A stretch of 64,000 bases of DNA from Monoplex corrugatus (Eukaryota; Mollusca; Gastropoda; Littorinimorpha; Ranellidae), in NCBI GenBank assembly GCA_030674185.1, contig JAPXFY010000015.1, positions 22,884,986-22,948,985 of the forward strand, written 5' to 3'. A program made the position numbers and the translations under genes. The notes below the pieces were generated by a model. It saw nothing but the letters and a program-made list of their open reading frames with translations. It was not told where the DNA came from and made no database searches. Shown here one piece after another: positions 12,005-25,700 of the stretch (the first letter of the stretch is position 1; every line of letters starts with the position of its first letter).

Positions 12005-12232
12005 CCTAAAGCTGTCTACTGTCATGTCTTACAGGATCTTTGATATGCGTGTTTGATATTCTGCATGTGTGACACAATGGTGGTCAAGGCACTTGTAGGT
12101 GTGTATTTATGTCAGCCTGGGAGACTGGAAAAATAGCCACCCTTCACCCAGCAGGTGGAGATACCTAGGTGGATTGAACCCAAGAATTTCCAATTGGAAG
12201 TCCAACATTTACCCACTTGATTACCATTTTCA
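12005..12232 (-). mobile_element. tRNA-derived SINE, reverse orientation
   Basis: On the minus strand the head reads TGGTAATCAAGTGGGTAAAT (A-box-like), then TTGGGTTCAATCC (B-box-like), then the body shared with the copy at 61500. The body includes the family sequences GTGGCTATTTTTCC and GGATCTTTGATATGCG (the last on the plus strand). Pol III-derived, non-coding. Confidence 0.6.
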
Positions 12233-12699
12233 TCACTTTGCTTGTTGACCATTGTATGGTTGTGTCATGTTGGATTTTATACAAGACCAAATAGTTATAT
12301 TTGTTATATTCCTGTTTTATTTGTTATTTGTCCTGTTTTAGAAATGCATATTTTTGGTTAAAACCGTTTTTATTAAGTATATAACAAGAGATAATTGTCT
12401 TTTAGTCCTTTTGATCAGCTTTTCTTTCAGACTCTAAACTGCCTTACATCATATATTTACACTTTGTCTTATTGGATGTAGGATTTTGGTTTGATCCACT
12501 CAGCCATGGTTAATGGTTCATCCCATTTTCACACTCACGCATGCTCTTGTTTGCATATTACTTTTGTAGCATACAGTGTGTGTATGCAACACACTCACAA
12601 GGGAGTTCATGCTTGTGAGTATGCATTGACTGTTGTATGTGGCTGTGTGTTACAAATATGCACATAATATGTAAACATAAAATATACATGTAGACACAC

Positions 12700-12853
12700 A
12701 TGCACAAGCATACACACATGGTACACACACACACACCTCACACACGCACACGCACATACACATTAAATCACCTCTTTGTCTTATTTATTTTTTTATCTAG
12801 ATATTAAAAGAAATAATGAACAAGTGAAAACATGCACGTGCGCGCGCACACAT

Positions 12854-12915
<62 letters not shown>

Positions 12916-13041
12916 CAAAAACACACACAACACAACACAACACAACACAACACAACACAACACAACACACATCACAACACAACACCAACAACACACCAAC
13001 AACACAAACACAACACAACACAACACAACACAACACAACAC

Positions 13042-13075
<34 letters not shown>

Positions 13076-13110
13076 ACACACCACACCACACACACACGCA
13101 CACGTATCAT
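12700..13110. repeat. CA microsatellite with CACAA pentanucleotide core
   Basis: (CA)n near 12721-12763 and 12845-12913, then a CACAA/CAACA pentamer tract at about 12914-13045, then (CA)n again to 13097. Apparent ORFs on both strands are repeat artefacts. Confidence 0.93.
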
Positions 13111-13615
13111 TCACATTTATAAGACACAGAGTATACCACCATGGAAGCAGTGACATGATGTTAGAAGAATTCATACACAAATGAATGCATACTCACAGGA
13201 TCTAACAGGATGTTCATGCTCACTAAAGATGCAGATTGTACAACAACATGGTCAGATGTGGTTAGCTCACCAAACAGCTTGAGTTCTCATTGCTCCACTG
13301 AAAAATCTGATCATGTGTAATTGCAGTGAGTCTGTGTTTTGTTACAATAGCAAGATACAAGAATGATTTATTACATCATTATTTTACATACAATTTGCAA
13401 TTTTTACTACACCACTTAATAAGCAATTTTTATTCTTTCATTTTACCTTTGATGAAACAAGGAAGTGTATTTACATGTGATAACAGTTAAGGAAAAGAAG
13501 GAATCCTATATGTTATCATGCAGTTTGTTTGATTTTTTTGTGCATGCGAGTTTGTCAGAGTGTGTTATAATTTATGTATTGGTTTGGGTTGTTTCCTGTG
13601 TGAAAGTATGTTAGG

Positions 13616-13692
<77 letters not shown>
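13616..13692. repeat. (TG)n microsatellite
   Basis: About 37 uninterrupted TG dinucleotides ending in TGCGTGCTG. Confidence 0.95.
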
Positions 13693-13699
13693 CTGTAGT

Positions 13700-14780
13700 A
13701 GAGTAGTACATATCATCATGTTATCAATTCCTGTTGTATCCAGGCTGCAACAGTGACAGTCACACACCAACACACACATTACCATTACAAAACCACAAAC
13801 GAAATACTAAGTTCTGGAGAAATAGGTGTTTCAGTGACCACAAAAGTAGCTTCACTGTCTATGAACTTTTAACAAGATGACAAAGTCATAGTGACAGACA
13901 TCTTTTTTAGGTGAGATACCGTTACCTCTTTTCAGTAGTATTACTGTGATCGAGAAAAATGGATTTTACATAAAATCATTCAGCCCAGGCCTTCAGGGGA
14001 GGGAAAGAGGGGAGCATAAAGTAGGTTGTAATGTGAATTGAATGGCTGACAAATCCTTCACAAATTTAGCCCTGGTCAGTTAAATTTTTCTTTATTTCCC
14101 CATTCTTTGTGCTGCCTGGGATAGCAAGTGGAATTGTGCTACCAAAAGTTTAGGTGGCTCACTGTGTGTGTGTGTCTGTGTGTAGATGCCTATCTTGTCT
14201 TGCTATCCCAGACAGCAGGTCTGACAAGTTCTACACAGAAGGAAGTGCATCACTTATTTTGGAAGGAAGGACTGAAATATTGACAGAGAGCTCTGTGGAC
14301 TAATGACAAGCTAGGTCTTCTGCACTGCACTTAGCCATCAACAGTCTTTTTTCTTCTTTCTTTTTTATTTTATTTTTTTTCATTCATTCTTTCTTTCTTT
14401 GTGTGTTTGTGTATTTGTGTGTATGTTTGAGTTTGTGTGTGTGTGTGTGTTTGGTGGGGGAGGGGGTCTTCCTCGGAGGTTTCTATTTTGTTTGTTTTGT
14501 AATTTAGACCAGACAGTTTATTCTGTCGAACAAAAGGTATATTTTGTCTCATTTTTATCTTCATGTTTCTGTTTGTTTTTATCTTTGCAAGGGAAACAGT
14601 ACTGCTCTTCTTCTCATAGGGCTGTGACAGTCTATTTACATTTGTCTTTACTTTGTAGTCATTCCCAAACAATCATTCTCTCTCTGTCATAAACTATGAT
14701 AAAACCTGAAATACAAGTAATTGTCGTAATGTCAGAGTCATAAAAGTTCTGTGTTATACAACTTATAGCAGTCTGGAAAG
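13700..14780. other. Intergenic, no gene seen
   Basis: It contains a pair of sequences around GATAGCAAG and CTTGCTATCCCA (14122 and 14195) that are inverted copies, and a TTTC/GTGT-rich stretch at 14340-14465. No coding block recognised. Confidence 0.4.
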
Positions 14781-17700
14781 ACGATATCATCATCCTCTGT
14801 TTTAATAGCCTGAAAGACATATGATAGTTTTCTGTCATAGCAGTCTGGTTATAAAGTCCTCTTTTATAACATCGTGAAAGACATGTAAAAGCCCTGTCTT
14901 AAGAGCCTGAAAGAGTTGTAATAGTCCTCAGTCTCAGCAGTCTGAAAGTCAGAATAATCATCTGTGATAACAGCCTGAAAGGCATGCAATAGTCCTCTGT
15001 GATAACAGCCTGAAAGACATGTAATAGTCTTCTGTGATAACAGCCCGAAAGACGTAGTAGTCCTGTGTGATAACAGCTTGAAAGACCTGTAATAGTCCTC
15101 TGTGATAACAGCCTGAAAGATATTTAATAGTCCTGTGTCATAACAGCCTGAAAATTATGTAATAGTCTGTGTGATTACAGCCTGAAAGACATTTAATAAT
15201 CCTCTGTCATAACGGCATGAAAGGCATGTAATAGTCCTTTGTGATAACAGCCTGAAAGACTTGTAATAGTCCTTTGTGATAACAGCCTGAAAGACATGTA
15301 ATAGTCCTCTGTGATAACAGCCTGAAAGGCATGCGGTAGTCCTCTTTGATAACAGCCTGAAAGACATGCAATAGTCCTCTGTGATAACAGCCTGAAAGAC
15401 ATGCAATAGTCCTTTGTGATAACAGCCTGAAAGACATGTAATAGTCCTTTGTGATAACAGCCTGAAAGACATGTAATAGTCCTTTGTGATAACAGCCTGA
15501 AAGACATGCAATAGTCCTCTGTGATAACAGCCTGAAAGGCATGCAATAGTCCTCTGTGATTACAGCCTGAAAGACATTTAATAATCCTCTGTCATAACGG
15601 CATGAAAGGCATGCAATAGTCCTTTGTGATAACAGCCTGAAAGACATGCAATAGTCCTCTGTGATAACAGCCTGAAAGGCATGTAATAGTCCTTTGTGAT
15701 AACAGCCTGAAAGACATGCAATAGTCCTTTGTGATAACAGCCTGAAAGGCATGTAATAGTCCTCTGTGATAACAGCCTGAAAGACTTGTAATAGTCCTCT
15801 GTGATAACAGCCTGAAAGGCATGTAATAGTCATCTGTGATAACAGCCTGAAAGACTTGTAATAGTCCTCTGTGATAACAGCCTGATAGGCATGCTAGCCT
15901 ATAGTCCTCTGTGATAACAGCCTGAAAGACATGCTATAGTCCTTTGTGATAACAGCCTGAAAGGCATGTAATGGTCCTCTGTGATAACAGCCTGAAAGAC
16001 TTGTAATAGTCCTCTGTGATAACAGCCTGAAAGACATGCAATAGTCCTCTGTGATAACAGCCTGAAAGACTTGTAATAGTCCTTTGTGATAACAGCCTGA
16101 AAGACTTGTAATAGTCCTCTGTGATAACAGCCTGAAAGACATGCAATAGTCCTCTGTGATAACAGCCTGAAAGACATGCAATAGTCCTCTGTGATAACAG
16201 CCTGAAAGACATGTAATAGTCCTCTGTGATAACAGCCTGAAAGGCATGTAGTAGTCCTCTGTGATAACAGCCTGAAAGGCATGCAATAGTCCTCTGTGAT
16301 AACAGCCTGAAAGGCATGTAATAGTCCTTTGTGATAACAGCCTGAAAGGCATGTAATAGTCCTTTGTGATAACAGCCTGAAAGACTTGTAATAGTCCTCT
16401 GTGATAACAGCCTGAAAGACATGCAATAGTCCTCTGTGATAACAGCCTGAAAGGCATGTAATAGTCCTTTGTGATAACAGCCTGAAAGACTTGTAATAGT
16501 CCTCTGTGATAACAGCCTGAAAGGCATGTAATAGTCCTCTGTGATAACAGCCTGAAAGACATGCAATAGTCCTTTGTGATAACAGCCTGAAAAGCATGTA
16601 ATAGTCCTCTGTGATAACAGCCTGAAAGGCATGTAATAGTCCTCTGTGATAACAGCCTGAAAGGCATGTAATAGTCCTTTGTGATAACAGCCTGAAAGAC
16701 ATGCAATAGTCCTTTGTGATAACAGCCTGAAAAGCATGTAATAGTCCTCTGTGATAACAGCCTGAAAGACTTGTAATAGTCCTCTGTGATAACAGCCTGA
16801 AAGGCATGCTAGCCTATAGTCCTCTGTGATAACAGCCTGAAAGACATGCTATAGTCCTTTGTGATAACAGCCTGAAAGGCATGTAATAGTCCTCTGTGAT
16901 AACAGCCTGAAAGACATGCTATAGTCCTTTGTGATAACAGCCTGAAAGGCATGTAATAGTCCTCTGTGATAACAGCCTGAAAGACTTGTAATAGTCCTCT
17001 GTGATAACAGCCTGAAAGGCATGCTATAGTCCTCTGTGATAACAGCCTGAAAGGCATGCTATAGTCCTCTGTGATAACAGCCTGAAAGGCATGCTATAGT
17101 CCTTTGTGATAACAGCCTGAAAGACATGCAATAGTCCTCTGTGATAACAGCCTGAAAGGCATGCTATAGTCCTCTGTGATAACAGCCTGAAAGGCATGCT
17201 ATAGTCCTTTGTGATAACAGCCTGAAAGACATGTTATAGTCCTCTGTGATAACAGCCTGAAAGGCATGTAATAGTCCTCTGTGATAACAGCCTGAAAGGC
17301 ATGCAATAGTCCTCTGTGATAACAGCCTGAAAGGCATGTAATAGTCCTCTGTGATAACAGCCTGAAAGACATGCAATAGTCCTTTGTGATAACAGCCTGA
17401 AAGGCATGTAATAGTCCTCTGTTATAACAGCCTGAAAGACTTGTAATAGTCCTCTGTGATAACAGCCTGAAAGACATGCAATAGTCATCTGTGATAACAG
17501 CCTGAAAGACATGTAATAGTCCTCTGTGATAACAGCCTGAAAGACTTGTAATAGTCCTTTGTGATAACAGCCTGAAAGACATGTAATAGTCCTCTGTGAT
17601 AACAGCCTGAAAGACATGCAATAGTCCTCTGTGATAACAGCCTGAAATGCATGTAATAGTCCTCTGTGATAACAGCCTGAAAGGCATGTAATAGTCCTTT

Positions 17701-18335
17701 GTGATAACAGCCTTAAAGACATGCAATAGTCCTTTGTGATAACAGCCTGAAAGGCATGCAATAGTCCTCTGTGATAACAGCCTGAAAGACATGCAATAGT
17801 CCTCTGTGATAACAGCCTGAAAGACATGCAATAGTCCTCTGTGAAAACAGCCTGAAAGACATGCAATAGTCCTCTGTGATAACAGCCTGAAAGGCATGTA
17901 ATAGTCCTTTGTGATAACAGCCTGAAAGACCTGGTAGTCCTCTGTTACGGCAGTCTGAAAGTCATAGCGGTCTTCAATCATAACAAATTAAAATTCATAA
18001 TAGTCCTGTGTCATAACAGCCTGAAAGTCATGATAATTCTCTGCTACGGCAGTCTGAAGATCATAGTCCTCTGTCATAGCTGTCTGAAAGTCATAATAGT
18101 CATCTATCACAACAGCCTGAAAATCACAATAATTTTCTGTTAGCAGTCTGAAAGTCACAGTAGCCCACTGCTTCTCTGTCATAGCAATCTGTTCCTTATT
18201 CTAACAGTCAGAAAGTGACATAAGAGTCCTTTTTCAGCAGTCTGAAACTGATGTTACAACTCCTTTTAATTATAGAGTCTGAAAGTCATGTAACAGTCGT
18301 CTGTCCTAGTAGTCTGGAAGTGATATATGATTTTA
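14780..18335. repeat. 35-bp satellite array, more than 80 core units
   Basis: The core runs from about 14960 to 17935 with a 35-bp unit, for example CTCTGTGATAACAGCCTGAA followed by AGACATGCAATAGTC. It decays outward to about 14780 and 18335. Unit variants combine CTCT/CTTT, GACAT/GGCAT/GACTT and GCAAT/GTAAT/GCTAT. A rare 5-bp AGCCT insertion recurs at 15896 and 16811, 915 bp apart. All three minus-strand frames stay open for 800-900 bp because no unit variant creates a stop there; these are not genes. Confidence 0.95.
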
Positions 18336-18339
18336 GGAG

Positions 18340-18889
18340 TTGTAAGTGTCTGAAAGACATTCATCTCCGTCATAATGTGGATTATAAAGTGTAGCTGGGC
18401 CTTTCAGAACATCAAGTTATTGATGTTTATTAGGGACACTTCCATGTGGCAGCTGACAGCTTGTAGAGTCAAGAGGGGGCTTTAAAGTGGTGCCCAAGGT
18501 ACATTGGAACGTGGATCAGAACAGATTTCACTGAAGTTGAACACCGCCAAAGTGATCTGGCAACGGTGCATAATCTGCTTTGGTGGGTGGCCACATGGCA
18601 GGTTGATACGGATTTCTCCATTGGTCCCCATGGCACTATCACTGTGACTGAAAGAACCTGAGTTTGAAGGAGTTGAAATGAATGAAAAAATGCAGGATGT
18701 TTTAGCAGATTGTGAACATCGACCATAGTGTGAACACACTGAAAAACAAATGAACGGATGCTTTGTGGGCTGTCATTTGTTGTTGTTTTTGTTGTTGTTG
18801 TTGTTGACATTATTTGAGTGTATATGTGTTTTTATATATTTCTGTCTCCGTTTTTTTGTTTTTGTTTTTGTTTGTGTTTTCCCCCACAG
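18340..18889. other. Region upstream of the first recognised DIS3L2 exon
   Basis: No clear exon. It ends in a GTT-rich and then T-rich tract (18780-18885) that forms the polypyrimidine tract of the acceptor at 18888-18889. ORFs on either strand here have no supporting motif. Confidence 0.4.
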
Positions 18890-19886
18890 TGTTTGCATGC
18901 AGTGTGCCACACACACAAAAAAAGTTGGATATAATGCTGTTTCAGAACTAATTCGTCCCGCTGCCGTCAATTCTGCCCCTGCTAATGGCGAGAACATGAC
19001 CGACAGCTCCATGGAGGGAGCAGCTGCCCAGCAAGTAGAAGATACTCCTGACAAGGACTCTCTCTCTGCAAGTTCATCCGTCAAACCTCTGCCGTTAATC
19101 AAAACCTTGCAGCCGATGGACGCAGTCTCTGTCAGGAATGCCATATTTGGTGATCAGGTGGTTGGTGGTGCAGCTATCGGGGAAGACACCACCACAGCCT
19201 CCAAGAAAAAGAAGAAGAAGAACAAAAGGCCCAAGTCTGCCCAGGCCTCATCCAGCTGTGAGTCCACCCAGTCCAGCCCGGACAAAGCTGCAGCAGCGGA
19301 TGGGGTGGAGGTTGTCGTGACCGATAGTCTGGAGGCTATGGTTCTTGCTGAAGGTTCTCATCCAGTACCCTCAGAGAGCAAAGAAAAGAAGAAAAAGAAG
19401 AAGAAGAAGAAAGACAAAACTGAGGCTGATAGTCCAGATGGTGGGAACGTCGATGTACCCATGGATGTTGATGAAACTGTTACCGCAATGGATGGCAGTA
19501 AGAAAGAGCAACAGGGACAAAAACAGCTGGCGGGATCCTCCGGCCTGCAACACCTGGCACAGAATTTGCTAAACAAGCAGAAAATGAATAGGCAGCAACA
19601 GCAGCAGATGAATATGATGCCACAACAAATGGTGAATCGTCCATTGGTGCCACATCCATTGATGCAGCAGCAAATGATACCACAACAACATATGATGATG
19701 CAATACCCAGGGATGCAACAACATCCAATGATGCATCAGCAGGGTCAAATTCGACATCAGGGTCAGGGTTATCATCAAGGTCAATGTCAAAACCGCCATA
19801 ACCAGAAGCAACAGCAAGGACAAAAGGGGAACCAAAACACTCCACAGGGCGGACACAAGCACAAAAATCAGCAAAAGAAAGTCATT
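18890..19886 (+). CDS. DIS3L2: DIS3L2 exon a: N-terminal extension
   Basis: A long pyrimidine tract and CCCCCACAG acceptor end at 18889; the donor ATT|GTAAGTAC follows 19886 in phase 0. Possible starts are ATG 18897 (weak context), 18996 (A at -3) and 19011. The exon has acidic Ser-rich stretches, two Lys runs ([11 protein letters not shown] near residue 103; [13 protein letters not shown] near 163), then a Gln/Met/His-rich segment (about residues 230-330) with [13 protein letters not shown] and [10 protein letters not shown] motifs. The human N-terminus is much shorter, so this extension is lineage-specific or fast-evolving. The acceptor implies at least one upstream exon. Confidence 0.85.
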
Positions 19887-22701
19887 GTAAGTACATATAA
19901 ATGCCATAGTCGAAACTTATTTATAAGTATCACACCCTCACACATAAATGATGTAATTATTACTCAAGCTTTGTTACAAAAATCTCATGTTTGGTTATGT
20001 TAAAGATTGTGGTTGGTCATCTTGATACATGTATGAAAAAGATAATTTCAGTTATATGAAGAATTGTTTTTTTCGCCTATGTTCTGAATAGTGAACATTC
20101 ATTTTGGTTCCATTAAACCTACGAGTCCCCCACCCTATCCACCAACTGTAAAAACTTAACTCTGTGACTCCTTCACCCTATCTACCAGCTTCCTGCAGGA
20201 AGTGATGGATAGGGTGAGGGAGTCAAAGGGTTAAGTTTTTGCTTTGCTAGCATAGTTGACAATGGAGGATGCTGGGTTTTAATTAAAAGTTACAGATCAC
20301 TTATTGGATCAGAAATGCTCTTGAAATTATCAGTCCTGCTTATGTCTTATTTCATTGACTGTTTGGATACAATTTGCTTTTTCCTGGGATATTTTTTCTG
20401 AATGGCCTGTTTTGCTTATTTCTTTGCTTTTGTCATTCTTTTTGCCATGAAACTATTGATATATTCTTTCTTTCTTTTATTCTTTCTTCAGTATGAGCCG
20501 TACTGGAAAATGGAAGACGTCTCTAGAGGATTGAAACAAGGCACTCTGATACAGGTAAGTGCTTTTAATCATATTGGTGATCCTGCTTCCCTCATGCTAG
20601 TTGATATGCTTTTACAGGGTTCATACAAGTTTGGAAAATTTGAGTGGCCTGCCTTTTCTACGTCCTGAAAAGTTTTTAAAAAAATGATGTATGTGTGTAT
20701 AAAAGTTAAACATTTTTCTCTTTTAGAAATTAGAAGGCAGCCATGCTAATCATTACATCTAAGGGATTGTCCCTGGCAGAATTCTGCAGCATATCCACAT
20801 TTCTTTGTAAACAGAAATACAAGCATACACACAGTACCAGTAGACAGCAGGCCAGATTTCAGGTAAATAATAAGCCCATTTTGACAAAATAAGAAAGAAA
20901 AAATAGAGAAATTGTCGAAACCTTGCTCTCAGGGATCAAGAATGCACAAAATGGAATATTCAACTGTAGTCTGAAATTTGAAAAAGGAAATGATTGAAAC
21001 AATATCAGCGTTTACTCACTAGTTCTTGTCCATGTAGAAGATGATGATCTTTACAAGGGGACTAATTCTGTTCTCCAAATTTGTAACATCACAGTAGTAA
21101 GGGTTTACTATATTTCTGTGATCTTACAAGGCAGAACGGTTGCTTGATAGATGTACCTGGGGAATGCTTGTTTAATAATTCAGGCTTTTTTAAAGAGCTT
21201 GCCAGTTGGCTATAGAATAGGGAAAAGTATAAAAACAGTAATTTTGATTTTGACAAGTGGTCATGAAACTGAAAGTTGAAAGGGAGAGAGAGGTGGGCAA
21301 CGAGAGAGGGGGAGAGAGCGAAAGAGAGCTTAGATGGATACAGACTGATGTTTCATTTTTTTTGATTCCTAGATGATAACTTTGGACTGTGATAAGAGGA
21401 ACCTGTGTGTAATAATGAGTTTGTTTTGAAAATTCATTGGCTCAGAGTGTGTAAAAGAGGAGTTTTCACTGTAATAATTATTCATGTTATTTCAAGGAAA
21501 TATATTATGAAGCTTTGGTTTCTGGCTGGCCTGCGATGTTCATAATTTTGATTTTATGATGGTGGGTAACATATTCCAGACATAGCATAAGAGACAAAGA
21601 CACTTGCTTTGATTATGTCTAATCAGAGATACATGTTGCTTATTGAACATGTATTGTCATCTTGACAAGGGTACTCAGGTCTGTTAGTATTTGGGAGTTC
21701 TTAGATGAGAGAATCTAGTTTCCTCATTTCCTCTTGCAGAATTCTGTTTGGAAATCCGCTCTCACAAGGGTGGCCCAAATTTTGTGTGGTGACAAGAAAT
21801 TTGCTATTATTCTCATCATTATCATCATGTACCTTGCTGCATGGCGTTGGCAGTCATGGCCCTCCATATATATTTATCTCTTGTTGCCACGAGCACATCC
21901 TCCACCCTCTCTGTCCTCAGCCACCCTGCAAGTCCATCCAATGTTTTCTCCCTGGGTCTACCTGGTGCTGTCTTTCCTGCCAGCTTTCCAGTTGTGACCA
22001 GGTGCTCTAATTCCCTTTTCCTCATAAAATGGCCTGTAAATTTTGCCTATTATTCTAACTTATATTGTTTTCTCTTTACACCCACCTGCTGAACTTCAGG
22101 GAGGAAAGAGAGAGGCATTGCAGAGTACATAGAACAAAGTCTAACATATCCACCTGCTTGCCAGACTGAAACTTGGTTTTTAGAAATGCTCATTTTTTAA
22201 TATGAGTGTGCATAATCTGTTGGTGTAAGCATTTAATTTTGAAACTCAACAATGCTGCTGCTGTGTAGGATACATGTGTATTTTGTGGTTCATGAGATCC
22301 AAATTTATGGATTTGCAGCTTTCCATTTCTGTACATAGTCATCATTCTGATATACTTTGATCTACTTTCAGGGTCCCATCCGAATCAACCCAAAGAACTA
22401 TGAAGATGCTTATGTTCCCTTGCCGGTAAGTTTACCTATTGATAGGAGTGTATGCAGCTGTGCATGTATGTAGACAGACACACAGGCTTGGACACAGACA
22501 CACACACACACACACATACACACACGCACGCACGCATGCATGGAGGCTGGCACACACTCACACACACACACACGCACACACTCACGCACGCACTCACACA
22601 CACACATACATAGAGGCAGGCAGGCACGTGCACACACACACATGCACGCACGCATGCACGTACGCACGTACGCACGCACGACACCCACCACACACACACA
22701 C

Positions 22702-22738
<37 letters not shown>

Positions 22739-25700
22739 GTATGCGCCAAATATTTTTCTTTTTCTCCCCTCCTCCCCCTTTCTGTCTGTCTGTCTGTATA
22801 TGTTTTTGTGTTTTTTTCATTAGCATACTTATGGCAAATCAGATTAAAAAAAATGAAAATTTTCTGTATATATTTGTACAGAGCTTTGAAATTTTGAGCC
22901 GGTGTACTTAACTGAAGAACATATCGAAGAAATGATGATAGATATTCATTGTACTTCTCTGTTTGTGATTGTATTTATACATACCCTTTGGCTCCCGCAC
23001 CCTGTCCACTGGCACCCTGTCCACTGGCACCCTGCATTGTGAACCATGCAAGCAAAGTAAAGACTTGACCCTTTGATTCCCTCACCCTATCCACCAGCTT
23101 CCTGCAGGAAGCTGGTGGATAGGGTGCGGGAATCAAAAAGTGAAGTTTTTGCAGTTGGAAGATAGAGTGTGGGAGTCAAAGGATTAATGTAATGCTCTTT
23201 ACAAACTACAATTTTATGTTAAAAATTCAGTATTGTATTGTGTCCCCATTCAGAAGGGGCTATGGCCTAGTCTGAATAAGTTTCATTTTTTTCAATTTCT
23301 CTCAAAAATGCTTTCAAAAAGTCACATTTTGTTCCCAGCAGAATTAGATGCGTTTTTGTGCCCCCAAATACTCTCAAAAAGCCACATTTTGTTCACAGCA
23401 GAATTAGATGCGTTTTTGTGCCCCCAAATACTCTCAAAAAGCCACATTTTGTTCACAGCAGAATTACTTCAGTAAGATGCATTTTTGTGCTCCCAAATGG
23501 TCTCAAAAAGCCACATTTTGTTCATTGCAGAAATAGATGCATTTCTCTCTTCCCAAATGTTTTGTTCTATATCCCTGACAGGATGGCACGGCTGACATCT
23601 ATATCAGTGGTATGGCCGACAGGAACCGAGCTCTAAATGGGGACATCGTGGCTGTGCTGGTGCAAGACAAAGAGAACTGGAGGGTAAGGCTCTGTGTGTT
23701 GTGCTGGATACTGAGTGTGATGAAATGATGGTGGTAGTGTTATCGCCACTGTTGTTATCGCCACTGTTCTTGTAGTTGTTTTTTTGGGGGGATGGTAATG
23801 ATGATGGTAGTGTTGTTAATGCTACTGTTCGTGTTGTTGGTTTCTTTTGTTCTTGTTGGTGTTGTTAATTGTGGTGGCGATGTTTGTGAGTGCTGGGGCA
23901 CTGTCACATTTTAACAGTGCAGGACAGTTGAAGAGATAGTAGTTGAAGCAGAATCCATGGCCACTGAACTTCTTGCCATACAGTGCCTGCAGTGTTTTTG
24001 TCTTTTATCCAAAATGAAGACCCACACCAGTGCTGAAGACTAGTATGCCTACTCATCCATCAGACCAATGGGAGAGTCCTTCATAAGTCCTTCATCACCA
24101 TCATTACAACAACAACAACAACAACAGCAAAAACACCAGAGGATGCTTGATGGGACCCAGGGCAACAGTGCCCTACCACTGACAAAACGATCACCTCCCA
24201 GCTTACTCACCCATCAGACCAACAGGAAAGTCCCTTGTCATCATCATCATAACCCTTTGACTCCTGCACCCTATCCACCAACTGCAAAAACTGAACCCTT
24301 TGATTCCCTCACCCTAGGGTGAGGGAATCAAAGGGTTCAGTTTTTGCTTCTCACTCCATGCCATGAGTTTTTCCCCTTGCTTATCCTTGAATACCCAGGG
24401 TTTGTATAGGTTAGGAAAAAAATTATAACAATTATACACGAGCAGATAGACACTTGAAATTTAGTGAGTGCATGCAATGCATATTAGTGTATACTTGAAC
24501 AAAAAATAAAGTAATTTACTCGTCATCTTGGTGGTAAAAGGGGTATCCAAGGTTTGTCTTTTTTTAGCACTTTTGCAGCTATCAGAAATATATATTCCAA
24601 ATGTTCCTTTTCAGCTAAGAAATGTTCTACATCATATTCTAGCACAACTGGAGTCACTGAAGACACAGGAGATATACTATTGAATCACAAGCAGGTGATA
24701 GAGAACATGAACTACAAAAAAAAAGTGAAAATACAGAAAAAAAGAGTTCACTGTACACAAAACACTGGTGACGTATCACTGGCTGTAGGCTCATGGCAAG
24801 TGACACTGTGAAAGGATGATCGAGAAGAAAGAAATCTAAATTGTCAGTCCAATCATCAGTAAACACAGCCCTAAAATCGTCAACTTCTTTGCCGATTTGA
24901 CACAGTGCCCGAATCAGACGCTTGTTGCTAAGGCCCATGTGCTGGCACAGTTTCGTCTGCTTCCTCGCCACTATCAGCGCCCACTTCACTGTTGGAATCC
25001 ACGTCTGTCTCCACACTGTACGAGTCGAAATCCTCATCAGAAGAATCGCTGATGTCTTCTTCAACGTCTGACCCTTCAGTCTGGATCAATTCCAGTGCGT
25101 CTTCAACGCTAACTAATAAATCACCAGCCCTACTGTGTCGAACACTTCGTCGGGACGCCATCTTGCCGATCATGGAGTAGAGCTGACCGACGGTGCTCTT
25201 TGTTATCATTAGCTAGCGAGTGACCGCGCATCGCACACGGTGCAAGTGAATAAAAAGTTGTTAGGGGATAACTAAGGAATCATCTCAGTTCTTGAGTTTC
25301 GTATCCGATACGTCACTCGGACAGCGTGAATTTTCAAAATCCGAATCCGCATATACGGACCGTGGTCGCTAACGCTTCGTCGTACAATGTCCGCATATCA
25401 GGCCAGTGGCAGCGAGTGAGTTAATAGCATGGTTGACAGTGCAGGATGTTGGTGGACAGTGTGCAGGAGTCAGAGGGATATGTGAGAAATAGACACACAC
25501 AGCGTAAGATAGTGACATTTGGAGTGACACATACAGAGTAAGATAGTGACAGTTGGTTTCTTTTTTCTTTTTTTTCTTCAATCAGTTAGTTAATGTGATT
25601 GATTGTTCCTTTACATTGTTGTTTTTTGTTGTTGTTGTTGTTGTTGTTGTTCTTTCTTTGCTTTTTTTGCTTATTTTCCTATTGTTAAGTGGAATTGAAG

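Noticed and set aside
14780..18335. Possible CRISPR array or repeat-protein gene on the minus strand
   Set aside because: Units are contiguous with no unique spacers, the organism is eukaryotic, and all three minus frames are open because of the repeat itself; no start, splice or motif support.
18469..18810. Minus-strand 113-codon frame upstream of DIS3L2
   Set aside because: No domain, begins in a GTT-repeat complement, and no splice or promoter context.
19480..19907. Minus-strand open frames antisense to DIS3L2 exon a
   Set aside because: Shadows of the Gln/Met-rich coding sequence on the plus strand.
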